Shown here: positions 42,663 through 52,210 of the stretch, piece after piece
Position numbering within the stretch: the first letter of the stretch is position 1
Layout: each line of letters opens with the position of its first letter
NCBI GenBank assembly: GCA_002309855.1
Contig: DBYD01000035.1
Coordinates: 7,439-71,438, forward strand
Direction of reading: 5' to 3'
DNA length: 64,000 nt
From: Bacteroidales bacterium UBA1195
Lineage (GTDB): Bacteria > Bacteroidota > Bacteroidia > Bacteroidales > WCHB1-69
Program-made: the position numbers and the translations under genes
Notes under the pieces: model-generated
The model's database searches: none
What the model was told of the DNA's origin: nothing
The model's input: the letters and a program-made list of their open reading frames with translations, nothing else

Positions 42663-45098
42663 CTACATATTATTTTCATCCAAGGTTCCGCCCTTCCTGG
42701 CCTGGCGTTCCAGCTCCATTTTTCCGAAACGGAAAGTCAGTCCTACCGCAAGATAGCGGCTGACATAATCCGATGTGGACTGGTAGGCATAGTACGGATT
42801 GTTGCCCGTCTTGACCGTCCTGTTCCAATTGAAGATATCCTTCGCATTGACATATACGCTCATGCGGTGCGTGAACAGGTCCGCACTCATGCCGCAGTCA
42901 ATGCTTTTGTTGGAGGCTCTCTCATAGAGCAGGCCCTGGGTCGCCGTGATGAAATTGCCTGAGGCAAACAACTCGAAAATCTTCCATTTGGCCCAAACAT
43001 TCGCCCTGACGGCACCGGACAGCATCCTACGTTCCAACGTTTCACCGGCACGGAAACGGTAGCTGTAGTCATCCTCGAACAGACGGGCGTATACACGGAA
43101 CATCAGGAAAGGTTTGGGCCTGTAGGTCAGGTTCAGTTCCCCTCCCGTCCTGCGTGCATCCCCAATATTGACATCCTGGGTAAAGCTTACAATACGTCCA
43201 AGAAAATCAGAATAAACCACATCACTCAGATTTCCGATCTCATTGCGGGTGGCACGATAGTAGGCGTTCAGCCCAACCGAAGCATGGGTGAAATACCTTG
43301 TCCATCCCGCCTCCAACTGATGGTTAAAGGCCTTGGAAAGCTCCGGATTCCCCACGCTGAAGCTTTCCAAGTCATAGATTACAAAACTGGTAAGCTGCGC
43401 CACTCCGGGCGGCGTGCAACGACGGGTGTAACTCATGGTAAAGGCATGGTGATGATTGGGGGTCTGATAGGAAAAGTGCAGCGATGGCAGCAGTGAAAGG
43501 TAATCCCGGCTGAAGTCAAAAGAGGGATCCGACGGGTACAGACCCCTGAGGTTCTGGCATTCCATCCTCAGACCCGCCTTGACTTTCAGTTTCCATACTT
43601 GTTGTTGCAGGGTGGTGTACAAGGCCGACTGGGATGTATGGAATTCCGAATGAAATGAACGGACCGTATCGGCATGGAAATCCGTTTCCGTATTTTCCTT
43701 GATGCTGTAATCTTTAAGGTCTGTCTGGTAATTGTACTGGAAAGAGGCGCCCAAATCCCACTCCGCCTTGTTGTGGCAAGGATGAATATAATCTACCGAC
43801 AGATTGGTGCCGATGCTGCGTCTGGCCGCATCCAGACGGAGATGGACATCCTTTTCGGGAAGCGTTTCGAAAATGCGTTGCTGTTCAGATGGAAGGCTAT
43901 ATGTGGAGGCATTGGCACCGCCTCTTCCGGTAAGCCTCCGTCCGCCGGAGAGACGGCGCTGGTACATGAACCCTCCGTTGCCTCTTAAACCGATGGTAGA
44001 GGCACTTTCAAGCTGGCTGAAGGCATATTCGGGAGGCAGCAGCACAAACTCCCTGCGCAGATTTTCCGTCTGCCGGTCACGGACGCTTTTTCCTGGGAAA
44101 CCCGTAGCATACAGCATCAGGGTGGAGAGACTGTCCACGGCTTTGGCAAGGGTGAATCCGACAAAGGCGTTGCAGTTGCGTTCCTTGTGGGTGAAACTGT
44201 AACTGTCCTCACTGTACGGCAGCTTCTCCTCCGTGAGGATGTGCCGGTATCCACTTTCAGTGGCATCCGAAAAATAATAGTTACACCCTCCGAAAACATT
44301 AAGGCTCAAATCTTTCTTGGAATACACATAGGTGATCCACGGCAGCACATAGGGCAGGGAGGCCACGCCTGTTCCGAATGAAAGGAACTCGCTACTGTTG
44401 ACTGGGGAGGTGGTCACGATGTTCACGATGCCGCCTCCTGAAGAGGCATAGCGGGCCGAAGGATTGGGAATGACCTCAATCCGTTTCACCATGCTCGCCG
44501 GCATACTTTTCAGGTATTGTTTTAATGTGATGGCTGTCAGATGGGAAGGCTCATCGTTGATGCGGATTTCAACGTCCGACATTCCGCGGAGCGAAACGTT
44601 CCCTTCCACATCCACCTCCAGTCCGGGCGCCTGCTGTAGTGCGTCCGCCATCGTCCCGGCCTGCACACTCGGGTCCTCCTTCACATTGTAGATGTTCTTT
44701 TCGCCATCTACCGTATAGATCGGACGTTTTTCCTTCACAGTCACGGCTTTCAGGGAATAAGGGTCGGTATCCATCCACAAGGTGTCCAGCATACGGTGCC
44801 GCATAACCTCCAATGGGACCAATAACGTCTTGTAATTCAAGGAGCTTATTTTCAGCAGATAGTTTCCCGGTTTCACATGGGAAAAAACGAAGTATCCTGT
44901 TCCGTCACTCAGGCAGGAATAGGCTGCGCTGCTGTCGTCCGCATCCACCAGCGAAACACGGACAAAGGGGATGGCCGTCCGCACGTTCCGGTCGCAGGCA
45001 CGGCCGGAAACAATGTAGTCCGCCTGCTGCGCCGACGCACATAAGACACCCATACTAATTAACAATGTTATCCATAGCCGTTTCGTTTGCTTCATCAT
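42663..45098 (-). CDS. Outer-membrane β-barrel receptor with carboxypeptidase-regulatory-like and plug domains
   Basis: This 811-residue protein has a signal peptide (MMKQTKRLWITLLISMGVLC, cleavage near ASAQ). A carboxypeptidase-regulatory-like domain lies at ~28-110 (YIVSGRACDRNVRTAIPFVR). A plug-like domain follows at ~130-235 (MADALQQAPGLEVDVEGNVS, then VKRIEVIPNPSARYASSGGG), and then a β-barrel to the C-terminus. This is the outer-membrane barrel family 3 type common in Bacteroidota. No TonB box is obvious. No SusD-like partner is adjacent, so it does not look like a polysaccharide-utilisation locus. The substrate is unknown. Confidence 0.85.
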   Translation of the reverse strand: MMKQTKRLWITLLISMGVLCASAQQADYIVSGRACDRNVRTAIPFVRVSLVDADDSSAAYSCLSDGTGYFVFSHVKPGNYLLKISSLNYKTLLVPLEVMRHRMLDTLWMDTDPYSLKAVTVKEKRPIYTVDGEKNIYNVKEDPSVQAGTMADALQQAPGLEVDVEGNVSLRGMSDVEIRINDEPSHLTAITLKQYLKSMPASMVKRIEVIPNPSARYASSGGGIVNIVTTSPVNSSEFLSFGTGVASLPYVLPWITYVYSKKDLSLNVFGGCNYYFSDATESGYRHILTEEKLPYSEDSYSFTHKERNCNAFVGFTLAKAVDSLSTLMLYATGFPGKSVRDRQTENLRREFVLLPPEYAFSQLESASTIGLRGNGGFMYQRRLSGGRRLTGRGGANASTYSLPSEQQRIFETLPEKDVHLRLDAARRSIGTNLSVDYIHPCHNKAEWDLGASFQYNYQTDLKDYSIKENTETDFHADTVRSFHSEFHTSQSALYTTLQQQVWKLKVKAGLRMECQNLRGLYPSDPSFDFSRDYLSLLPSLHFSYQTPNHHHAFTMSYTRRCTPPGVAQLTSFVIYDLESFSVGNPELSKAFNHQLEAGWTRYFTHASVGLNAYYRATRNEIGNLSDVVYSDFLGRIVSFTQDVNIGDARRTGGELNLTYRPKPFLMFRVYARLFEDDYSYRFRAGETLERRMLSGAVRANVWAKWKIFELFASGNFITATQGLLYERASNKSIDCGMSADLFTHRMSVYVNAKDIFNWNRTVKTGNNPYYAYQSTSDYVSRYLAVGLTFRFGKMELERQARKGGTLDENNM

Positions 45099-45397
45099 AA
45101 CTGAATTATTTTACTGCAAATTTACTTATTATTAAGATATTTTTCTTAAAAAAATAATATTTTTTTTTAATATTGGAAATCAAATATTAACACAACTTAC
45201 TGACAGTCTCACCGCCGAAAACCACCTTATTTTGGCATCGTATCCCCAACTTTTTCCGCAGAATTTGGAAGGATTTTGCGAAAAAAACACCTAGTATTCC
45301 CTATCCTGCAAATTAGACATAGACCAAATAAACCTCCTTACAAACAAGAAAATTGCGGTACAATTTTTGCACATTTTTGGCAAAAATTTTGTCATCC

Positions 45398-46723
45398 ATG
45401 ATTTTAAAAAACAAACACACTATCCTAATTTTATGCCTGTTTGCCATCGGTACGACCGCCAATGGACAGGGACAGCAGTGGACGCTAAAACAGTGTCTTG
45501 ACTATGCGCACAGCAACAACATCCAGATCAGGCAGGCGGACCTGCGGATACAGGAGAGCGAACTGAATAAAAAACAGAGTGTCGCCTCGCTGTTCCCCTC
45601 CGTCACAGCCTCGACCTCCGTCGGGCTGAACCGGCAGAATGTGAGGAACTCCATGAACGAATACATGTCGGACAACACGGTGAACGCACGCTACAACGTC
45701 GGGGCAAACCTGAGGCTCTTCAACGGGCTGAAGCAGTACAACAGCATAAAGCAGAACGAGCTGAACGTGCAGATACAGGAGGTGGAGAAGGAGAACACTG
45801 TTTTCAACACCGACCTCTCCATCATCCGCTCATACATGCAGATAGCCTACCTGAAGGAATCGGTGACCGCGCTGGAGGGAAGCGTCGCCTCCTCCAAGGC
45901 GCAACTGGACCTTTCGGAGCAGAAGCTGAAGGCCGGAGCAATCTCCCAAAGCGACCATGCACAGGTCGAGGCGCAGTACAGCAGGGACCGGTACCAGCTT
46001 GTTCTCGGCGAGAACCAGTTGAAGGAGCAGGTTCTGCAGCTGAAGCAGCTGCTGGAGTTGGGCATCAGCGACAACATTGACATTGTAGCCGTCCCTGTAA
46101 ATGAGGATGATATTTTAGCGGCTCTGCCCGACAAACAGTTCATTTACGACCGGGCACTGCAAAACCTTCCATCGGCACGCCAGCAGCAGCTGAATGTGGA
46201 ATCGGCCGAACTGGACCGGAAGATTGCGACCGGAGGCTATTTTCCATCGCTCTCACTTTCGGCAAGCGTCGGCACAGGCAACTGGTTCGACTCGGACGAA
46301 AGTTTCAGCAATCAGATAAGCGACAACCTGAACGAAAGCGTCAGCCTTTCGCTGAGCATTCCCATCTTCAACGGGCTGCAGACCCGCACCAATGTGCAGA
46401 AGGCCCAGCTTAACAGGCAGAACGCCGCCCTCAACAAAACCGCGATGGAAAAGGATCTTCTCAGCACCATCGAGGGGCTGTACAACGACGCTATGGCCGC
46501 ACAGAGCCAATACAGCCAGGCGCTGCTGCAGCTGAAAGCTGCGGAGACCAGCCACGACCTGATAAAGGAGCAGTACAAGTTGGGATTGAAGAGTGCGGTG
46601 GAGCTTGTGGTGAGCGACAACAACCTGCTGAACGCCACCCAGACAATGCTGCAGACCAAATACACCGCCGCGCTTGCCGTCAGACTGCTGCAATATTACC
46701 AGGGGAACCCGATTGAACAGTAA
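45398..46723 (+). CDS. TolC-family outer-membrane efflux protein
   Basis: The ATG at 45398 (MILKNKHTILILCLFAIGTT) starts a signal peptide with a site near NGQ; an in-frame start 15 codons upstream is less likely. The 441 residues show the duplicated TolC pattern, with two long helical hairpins and the strand motifs LFPSVTASTSVG and YFPSLSLSASVG, each followed by FNG (LRLFNGL and IPIFNGL). It forms the outer-membrane duct of tripartite pumps or type I exporters. It stands alone here, with no adjacent RND or ABC genes, but could serve the C39/HlyD pair 4-8 kb away. The 299 bases upstream are AT-rich and shared with the divergent receptor gene. Confidence 0.93.
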   Translation: MILKNKHTILILCLFAIGTTANGQGQQWTLKQCLDYAHSNNIQIRQADLRIQESELNKKQSVASLFPSVTASTSVGLNRQNVRNSMNEYMSDNTVNARYNVGANLRLFNGLKQYNSIKQNELNVQIQEVEKENTVFNTDLSIIRSYMQIAYLKESVTALEGSVASSKAQLDLSEQKLKAGAISQSDHAQVEAQYSRDRYQLVLGENQLKEQVLQLKQLLELGISDNIDIVAVPVNEDDILAALPDKQFIYDRALQNLPSARQQQLNVESAELDRKIATGGYFPSLSLSASVGTGNWFDSDESFSNQISDNLNESVSLSLSIPIFNGLQTRTNVQKAQLNRQNAALNKTAMEKDLLSTIEGLYNDAMAAQSQYSQALLQLKAAETSHDLIKEQYKLGLKSAVELVVSDNNLLNATQTMLQTKYTAALAVRLLQYYQGNPIEQ

Positions 46724-46759
46724 GCGACACCCGACACACCACAACAGTCCGCAATTCCA

Positions 46760-47287
46760 CTATTTTCCAGTTTTCTCCAGATATTTTGCCGGCACCTCCA
46801 CCGAAAGGACGGTCAGCCCTTCAATGCGGACAATCACACGTGTTTTGCCGCGCAGTTCAAGGCACTCCCCTTCCAGTCCGGCAAACGCGCCATCCTTGAC
46901 GCACACCCTGTCACCCTTGCGCAGATGCAGATCCTCAACGCTCAACGTGGCGTCACGGGACTCCACCAGCCGGATGAAATCCTCCACCTGCTTGTCAGGC
47001 ACCACCATCGATGAACCTGTGAAGCGGTCCACGACATACTGCATCCACAATCCGCCCAACTGGCTTAGCAGCGCAAAACGTTCGTCAGGCACGACACGGA
47101 TGAACATCAGGTTTGGCAGCAGCGGGACATCCACCTGCCTCCGCCGGCCTCCGGCGTAAATGCGGGTCTCCCTACGCAGCGGAATGTAGTTTTCCACCCC
47201 AAGGTCGTTCAGCCTCAGTTTTATCTTCTTCTCCTGCCGGGCACGGGTGCGTCCGACATACCATTTTTTATCCTTTTCAAGCATCAT
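46760..47287 (-). CDS. UpxY-like / NusG-family transcription antiterminator
   Basis: The product is 175 residues. The N-terminal NusG domain is KKWYVGRTRARQEKKIKLRL and onward (WYV-x-R is the family signature), with LLPNLMFIRV. The C-terminal KOW domain is visible in LRKGDRVCVKDGAFAGLEGE. Specialised NusG paralogues of Bacteroidales (UpxY) promote read-through of long polysaccharide operons, but no capsule operon lies here. It starts right after murB (minus strand), with no intergenic space, so it may be expressed with it. A general NusG is less likely given the lack of the usual secE/rplK neighbours. Confidence 0.85.
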   Translation of the reverse strand: MMLEKDKKWYVGRTRARQEKKIKLRLNDLGVENYIPLRRETRIYAGGRRRQVDVPLLPNLMFIRVVPDERFALLSQLGGLWMQYVVDRFTGSSMVVPDKQVEDFIRLVESRDATLSVEDLHLRKGDRVCVKDGAFAGLEGECLELRGKTRVIVRIEGLTVLSVEVPAKYLEKTGK

Positions 47288-48292
47288 CTATATTATTATC
47301 ACCTCCTCCTCAAGCCGGATGCCGTAACGTTGCTCCACCGAATCCCGGATATCGCAGGCCAGCTGCAGAATCTCACCGCCGGTGGCACGCCCGTAGTTGA
47401 CAAGTACAAGAGCCTGCCGCACATGCACGCCCGCATCGCCGCGACGGTAACCTTTCCAGCCGAGAGAATCTATCAGCTGCGCGGCTGAAAGTTTGACCCC
47501 ATCCCCTTCCGGGAAGCCCTTTAGCTGCGGAAAGGCGGCATGAAGTTCCTGCCATTTTCCGGCTGTAACTACCGGATTCCTGAAAAAACTCCCGGCACTG
47601 CCCAGCACCTTCACATCGGGAAGCTTCTCCCGCCTGATTTCCGAAACGACTTCGTAAACCGACGAGATGGTGGTTCCGCCACGCTGGCGCAGCCGCTCGG
47701 CCACATCGCCGTATTCCGTGTGGAAATGCGGTTCGAGCGAAAGGGAAAACCGGACAGATCGCACAAGATATTCCCCGCGACAACGCTTGAAAAGGCTTGT
47801 CCGGTAGCCGAAGCCGCATTCCTCGCGTGAAAAGGAACACTCCTCACCGCTCTTAAGGCAGACCGCACGCACCGAAGAAACGACATCCTTCACCTCACAG
47901 CCGTATGCCCCGATGTTCTGCACCACCGCGCCGCCAACCTGCGCCGGAATCAGAGCCAGATTCTCAACACCGTAATAACCATGCGCGACACAATGGCGCA
48001 CAAAATCGTCCCAAACCTCACCGGCGGCAACCTCCAGCAGCACACGCCCCTCCTGGCGCGAAATCTCCCGGATGCCCTTTGTTGCCATGCGCACCACAGT
48101 ACCATGGTAGTCGCCCGTGAAAAGAATATTTGCGCCGCTCCCCAAAATCAGACAGGAGCCGGCATCAAAACCGGAGGCAAGGAACGAATCCACCTCCCCA
48201 CCGGTACGGAGTTCCAACAGACGGTCTGCCGAAACATCCACACCGAATGTATTATACGGTTTCAGGGACACATTTTCAAACTCCAACATCAA
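47288..48292 (-). CDS. murB: UDP-N-acetylenolpyruvoylglucosamine reductase MurB
   Basis: This FAD enzyme makes UDP-N-acetylmuramate for peptidoglycan. The 334 residues match the type I (E. coli-like) form: NTFGVDV near the start, FAD-binding ILGSGANILFTGDY, GYYGVENLALIPAQVGGAVV, substrate-binding YGCEVKDV, FGYRTSLFK, catalytic Ser in GSAGSFFRNP and Glu in EEEV at the C-terminus. The stop abuts the antiterminator gene. A divergent promoter pair separates it from ftcD. Confidence 0.96.
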   Translation of the reverse strand: MMLEFENVSLKPYNTFGVDVSADRLLELRTGGEVDSFLASGFDAGSCLILGSGANILFTGDYHGTVVRMATKGIREISRQEGRVLLEVAAGEVWDDFVRHCVAHGYYGVENLALIPAQVGGAVVQNIGAYGCEVKDVVSSVRAVCLKSGEECSFSREECGFGYRTSLFKRCRGEYLVRSVRFSLSLEPHFHTEYGDVAERLRQRGGTTISSVYEVVSEIRREKLPDVKVLGSAGSFFRNPVVTAGKWQELHAAFPQLKGFPEGDGVKLSAAQLIDSLGWKGYRRGDAGVHVRQALVLVNYGRATGGEILQLACDIRDSVEQRYGIRLEEEVIII

Positions 48293-48310
48293 TTTCTGTT
48301 TTTTCAGCGT

Positions 48311-48342
48311 GCAAAAGTAATCTTTTTTTTAACTACCTTTGC
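48311..48342. promoter_or_regulatory. Divergent promoter pair between murB and ftcD
   Basis: On the minus strand 48311-48319 reads TACTTTTGC, 19 bases before the murB start. On the plus strand 48334-48342 reads TACCTTTGC, about 75 bases before the ftcD start. Both fit TAnnTTTGC, so the two genes have back-to-back promoters whose -7 boxes are only 14 bases apart. Confidence 0.6.
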
Positions 48343-48417
48343 ATTTTGTGCATAAACTTTATTGAGTTTTATAAATTATTGGAAATAAATTATTTAAAAT
48401 AACATAGCGTATTTCAG

Positions 48418-50118
48418 ATGAGAAAGATCATTGAATGTGTGCCGAATTTCAGCGAAGGCCGCGACATGGAAGTCATCCGCCAGATCACGGCGGAAATTGA
48501 AAAAGTCAAGGGTGTGAAACTGCTGGATGTGGATCCGGGCGCAACCACAAACCGGACCGTTGTCACCTTTGTCGGTGAACCGGACGATGTGTGTGAGGCC
48601 GCCTTCCAGTGCGTCAAGAAGGCCAAACAACTGATTGACATGCGTCACCACAAGGGCGACCATCCGCGCTTCGGAGCCACCGACGTATGCCCGCTGGTGC
48701 CGGTGGCGGACATCACCATGGAAGAGGTGGTGGTGTATGCCAGAAAACTGGCCGAACGCATCGCAAACGAGCTGCACATTCCCATATATTGCTACGAGAA
48801 CGCCGCCTTCGAGGAGAAGAGGCGCAACCTGGCCAACTGCCGCCAGGGTGAATACGAGGCGCTGAAGGAGCGCATCGAAAGCCAGGAGTGGAAGCCATGC
48901 TTCGGCCCCTGCAAATACGACGAGGAGATTGCCCGCTCCGGTGCAACCGCCGTCAGTGCGAGGGAGTTCCTGGTTGCCGTAAACTACAACCTCAACACCA
49001 CCTCCACCCGCAGGGCGAACGCCATCGCCTTCGATGTGCGCGAGAAGGGTCGTCCGAAACGTGAGGGCAACCCCATCACCGGAAAGGCCGTCAAGGATGA
49101 GAACGGCAACCCTGTAATGATTCCAGGCACGCTGAAGTCCACCAAGGCCATAGGCTGGTTTATCAAGGAATACGGCATCGCCCAGGTATCGATGAACCTG
49201 ACCAATATCTCTGTGACGCCGCTGCATGTGGCCTTCGAGGAGGTGTGCCGCTGCGCAGCCAACCGCGGCATCCGCGTCACCGGCTGCGAAATCGTGGGGC
49301 TTATACCCAAGAAGGTGCTGATAGAGGCCGCCCGCTTCTACCTGAAAAAGCAGCACCGCTCCCTTGGCATAAGCGAAAGCGAAATGGTGAAAATCGCCGT
49401 CAAGTCAATGGGATTGGACGATCTGAAGCCCTTCAACCCGCAGGAGAAGGTGATCGAATACCTGATTGAAGCTGAAAACAAGGAGGAAAAGTTGGTGGAC
49501 ATGACCTGCACCGCATTTGCCGATGAGACCGCATCGGAAAGTCCCGCCCCCGGCGGAGGATCCATCTCCGCATACATGGGCGCACTCGGCGCAGCACTCG
49601 GCACGATGGTGGCCAACCTTTCCTCCCACAAGCCCGGCTGGGACGAGCGTTGGGAGGAATTCTCAGTATGGGCCGAAAAGGGCGAGGCTCTCAAGAACGA
49701 GCTGCTGCATCTGGTGGACGAGGACACTCGCTCCTTCAACCGCATAATGGACGCTTTCGGGATGCCGAAGAAAAACGATGAGGAGAAGGCGCTCCGCTCC
49801 AAAGCCATACAGGATGCGACAAAATACGCCATAGAGGTGCCGTTCCACACCATGCAGAAAGCCTTTGAGGTTTTTGAAATCTGCGAGGCAATGGTGGACA
49901 CCGGCAACCCCAATTCGGTCTCCGATGCCGGAGTGGGTGCACTCTGCGCCCGTTCCGCCGTAATGGGAGCCTTCCTTAATGTCAAGATCAATGCCTCTTC
50001 CTTGAAGGACAAGGCATTTGTAGACCAAATCATGGCACAGGCCTCCAAGTTGGAGCAGGATGCACGGGAAAAGGAATCGGAAATTTTGGCAAAAGTGCAC
50101 CGGGTCATTGAAGGATAA
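48418..50118 (+). CDS. ftcD: Bifunctional glutamate formimidoyltransferase / formiminotetrahydrofolate cyclodeaminase
   Basis: This 566-residue fusion carries out the last steps of histidine breakdown into the folate pool. The N-terminal formiminotransferase (MRKIIECVPNFSEGRDMEVI, with HHKGDHPRFGATDVCPLVPV) occupies about 1-330. The C-terminal cyclodeaminase domain begins near 355, with SPAPGGGSISAYMGALGAAL and AVMGAFLNVKIN. Both domains look intact. No hutH, hutU or hutI gene lies in the window, so the rest of the pathway must be elsewhere or absent. Confidence 0.96.
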   Translation: MRKIIECVPNFSEGRDMEVIRQITAEIEKVKGVKLLDVDPGATTNRTVVTFVGEPDDVCEAAFQCVKKAKQLIDMRHHKGDHPRFGATDVCPLVPVADITMEEVVVYARKLAERIANELHIPIYCYENAAFEEKRRNLANCRQGEYEALKERIESQEWKPCFGPCKYDEEIARSGATAVSAREFLVAVNYNLNTTSTRRANAIAFDVREKGRPKREGNPITGKAVKDENGNPVMIPGTLKSTKAIGWFIKEYGIAQVSMNLTNISVTPLHVAFEEVCRCAANRGIRVTGCEIVGLIPKKVLIEAARFYLKKQHRSLGISESEMVKIAVKSMGLDDLKPFNPQEKVIEYLIEAENKEEKLVDMTCTAFADETASESPAPGGGSISAYMGALGAALGTMVANLSSHKPGWDERWEEFSVWAEKGEALKNELLHLVDEDTRSFNRIMDAFGMPKKNDEEKALRSKAIQDATKYAIEVPFHTMQKAFEVFEICEAMVDTGNPNSVSDAGVGALCARSAVMGAFLNVKINASSLKDKAFVDQIMAQASKLEQDAREKESEILAKVHRVIEG

Positions 50119-50134
50119 TCGCAACATTTCCCGC

Positions 50135-50914
50135 ATGAACATTTTCAGGAGACTGCTTTTCGGATGCCTGCTGCTTACGGGTGCGTTCACCGCATCCGCC
50201 CAACTCCAGATGCGGGTCACAAAGACCGATTCCGCCGGTTTGATGGTATACTTGGCCGCCAACTACGGCTATGCCATCCCGCTGGCCGACCTGCGCAATG
50301 AGACCACCAACATTATGAGCGTAGGGGCGGACTTATGCCTGAAAACAAAATCCAACTGGAGTTTTGAAACCGGATTCAACTACCATTTCTCCGGCAAGGT
50401 CAAAGGAACGGACTCCCTGTTCAGATTGATCACCAACAGTATCGGCTCCATAATGGACGGGGACGGACAACCGGCTGACATTGATGTGGACCAGAGAATG
50501 TGGGACATGCGGCTTGCAGCAGGGAAAATATTCCCAATCAGTCCATACCGCCGCAATGCCGGCATTCAGGTCAAAATCGGTGGCGGATACAGCCAACGCT
50601 ACATCTATATAAAGAACCCGGACAACCGCGTGGCGGCCCTGAGCGGCGAATACAAAAAAGGATACGACCGGCTTACGGGTGGATTCAGCCTCTACCAGTT
50701 TTTAGGATACGTGCATTTGTCCAAGAGCCAGTACACCTGCTTCTATATCGGAATGGAGGCGACGGAGTGTTTCTCAAAACGGCTGCGTGAATGGGATTTT
50801 TCGCTGATGGGCAAGGACGAACGCTCCTTTACGGATGTGTTGGTCGGCCTCAAGGCAGGATGGATCATTCCACTTTATAAGAAAGAATATCAGGACGCCT
50901 ATTATTTCAGATAA
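50135..50914 (+). CDS. Small outer-membrane β-barrel protein
   Basis: The ATG at 50135 (MNIFRRLLFGCLLLTGAFTA, cleavage near SAQ) begins a 259-residue secreted protein; a longer start lies within ftcD. The mature part alternates hydrophobic and polar residues with frequent Gly and Tyr (YLAANYGYAIPL, WSFETGFNYHFSG, IQVKIGGGYSQRY), as in 8-10 strand porin-like barrels. I do not recognise a specific family. Its stop shares a base with the start of waaA, so the two are coupled; a link to lipopolysaccharide biogenesis is possible but inferred. Confidence 0.65.
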   Translation: MNIFRRLLFGCLLLTGAFTASAQLQMRVTKTDSAGLMVYLAANYGYAIPLADLRNETTNIMSVGADLCLKTKSNWSFETGFNYHFSGKVKGTDSLFRLITNSIGSIMDGDGQPADIDVDQRMWDMRLAAGKIFPISPYRRNAGIQVKIGGGYSQRYIYIKNPDNRVAALSGEYKKGYDRLTGGFSLYQFLGYVHLSKSQYTCFYIGMEATECFSKRLREWDFSLMGKDERSFTDVLVGLKAGWIIPLYKKEYQDAYYFR

Positions 50915-52188
50915 TGAAGTGGCTTTATAACATCGGTATTTTCCTGTACGGACTAGGCATCCATATTTCCGCCATAACCAACGACAAGGCCAAATCATGG
51001 AAACTGGGACGGCAATACATCTTTGCCGCACTGCGGCTGCAAATCAAGAAGCACGATCGCATCATTTGGGTACACTGCGCCTCATACGGCGAATTTGAAC
51101 AGGGGAAACCGCTCATTGAGAAAATCAAACAGGACTGGCCGGAATACAAGGTGCTGCTGACATTTTTCTCCCCTTCCGGCTACAAGCATTTCCACAACTA
51201 CAACAAGGCCGACTATATTTTCTACCTGCCGTTGGACCGTCCGTACAACGCCAGACGTTTTCTGGACATTGTGCATCCACAATACATATTCTTTATCAAG
51301 TATGAGTATTGGTTCAACTATATCCGGGAGGCCTACCGGCGGAAAATCCCATTTTATGTGGTGTCGGCCATTTTCCGTCCGGAGCAGTACTTCTTCCGTT
51401 TTTACGCGAAATGGTTCCTCAAGCAGCTGCGCAAAATCACTTTCCTATTTGTTCAGAACGAGGATTCGAGGCACCTGCTACAGCACCACAACATAATGCA
51501 GTGCGAAGTCTATGGCGACACCCGTTTCGACACTGTGCTGGAGACGGTGCGGGAGGTGCAGGAAAATGAGATTGTCCGCCGTTTCAGTGAGGGCCGCCGC
51601 GTAATCATCGCCGGCAGCACATGGGAACCGGACGAGAAAATCCTGCATGCGCTTATGACCACCACAAACTACTCCCTGATTCTCACACCACATGAAGTCC
51701 GGCCATCCCGACTGCAATCCATCGACAGGATGTTTCATGACATCGAACACATCACCTATTCTGATGCCTTAGCCCGGGACAAACGTGATTTTTCAGGCAT
51801 CCGCCTGTTAGTGATTGATACAGTGGGGCTGTTGAAAACGCTTTATCCTTACGCCCAAGTGGCCTACATCGGCGGAGGTTTCGGACGGGGCATACACAAC
51901 ACCCTTGAGGCTGCCACCTTTGGTCTGCCAATCATTTTCGGCCCCAAATACGGTCATTTCAGGGAGGCCTGCGACCTCGTGGACTGGGGCGGCGCCTTCT
52001 GCGTTCACGACGAAACAGAACTGCAGGAGACTTTCCATAAGCTCACTGCGGACGAAAACCATTTGCAAAAAAGCGGACAAATATGCCGGAAATATGTAAC
52101 ACGTCACACCGGCATCAGCGAACGGATACTGAAACGGGCCATCGGTGCACCGTCCGAAGAAGCCAAAACCCTTCAACCCCCGACCTGA
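50914..52188 (+). CDS. waaA: 3-deoxy-D-manno-octulosonate (Kdo) transferase WaaA
   Basis: WaaA adds Kdo to the lipid A precursor at the inner membrane. The 424-residue protein has an N-terminal membrane-associated segment, the catalytic loop WVHCASYGEFEQGKPLI (Glu as base), IKYEYWFNYIREAYRRKIPF and, in the C-terminal GT-B half, AGSTWEPDEKIL, LTPHEVRP and YIGGGFGRGIHNTLEAATFG. All are typical of family GT30. Translation is coupled to the upstream barrel gene. The 3' end is convergent with the sulfatase-fold protein. Confidence 0.95.
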   Translation: MKWLYNIGIFLYGLGIHISAITNDKAKSWKLGRQYIFAALRLQIKKHDRIIWVHCASYGEFEQGKPLIEKIKQDWPEYKVLLTFFSPSGYKHFHNYNKADYIFYLPLDRPYNARRFLDIVHPQYIFFIKYEYWFNYIREAYRRKIPFYVVSAIFRPEQYFFRFYAKWFLKQLRKITFLFVQNEDSRHLLQHHNIMQCEVYGDTRFDTVLETVREVQENEIVRRFSEGRRVIIAGSTWEPDEKILHALMTTTNYSLILTPHEVRPSRLQSIDRMFHDIEHITYSDALARDKRDFSGIRLLVIDTVGLLKTLYPYAQVAYIGGGFGRGIHNTLEAATFGLPIIFGPKYGHFREACDLVDWGGAFCVHDETELQETFHKLTADENHLQKSGQICRKYVTRHTGISERILKRAIGAPSEEAKTLQPPT

Positions 52189-52210
52189 ACGGAACATCCG
52201 CCACCACTCT

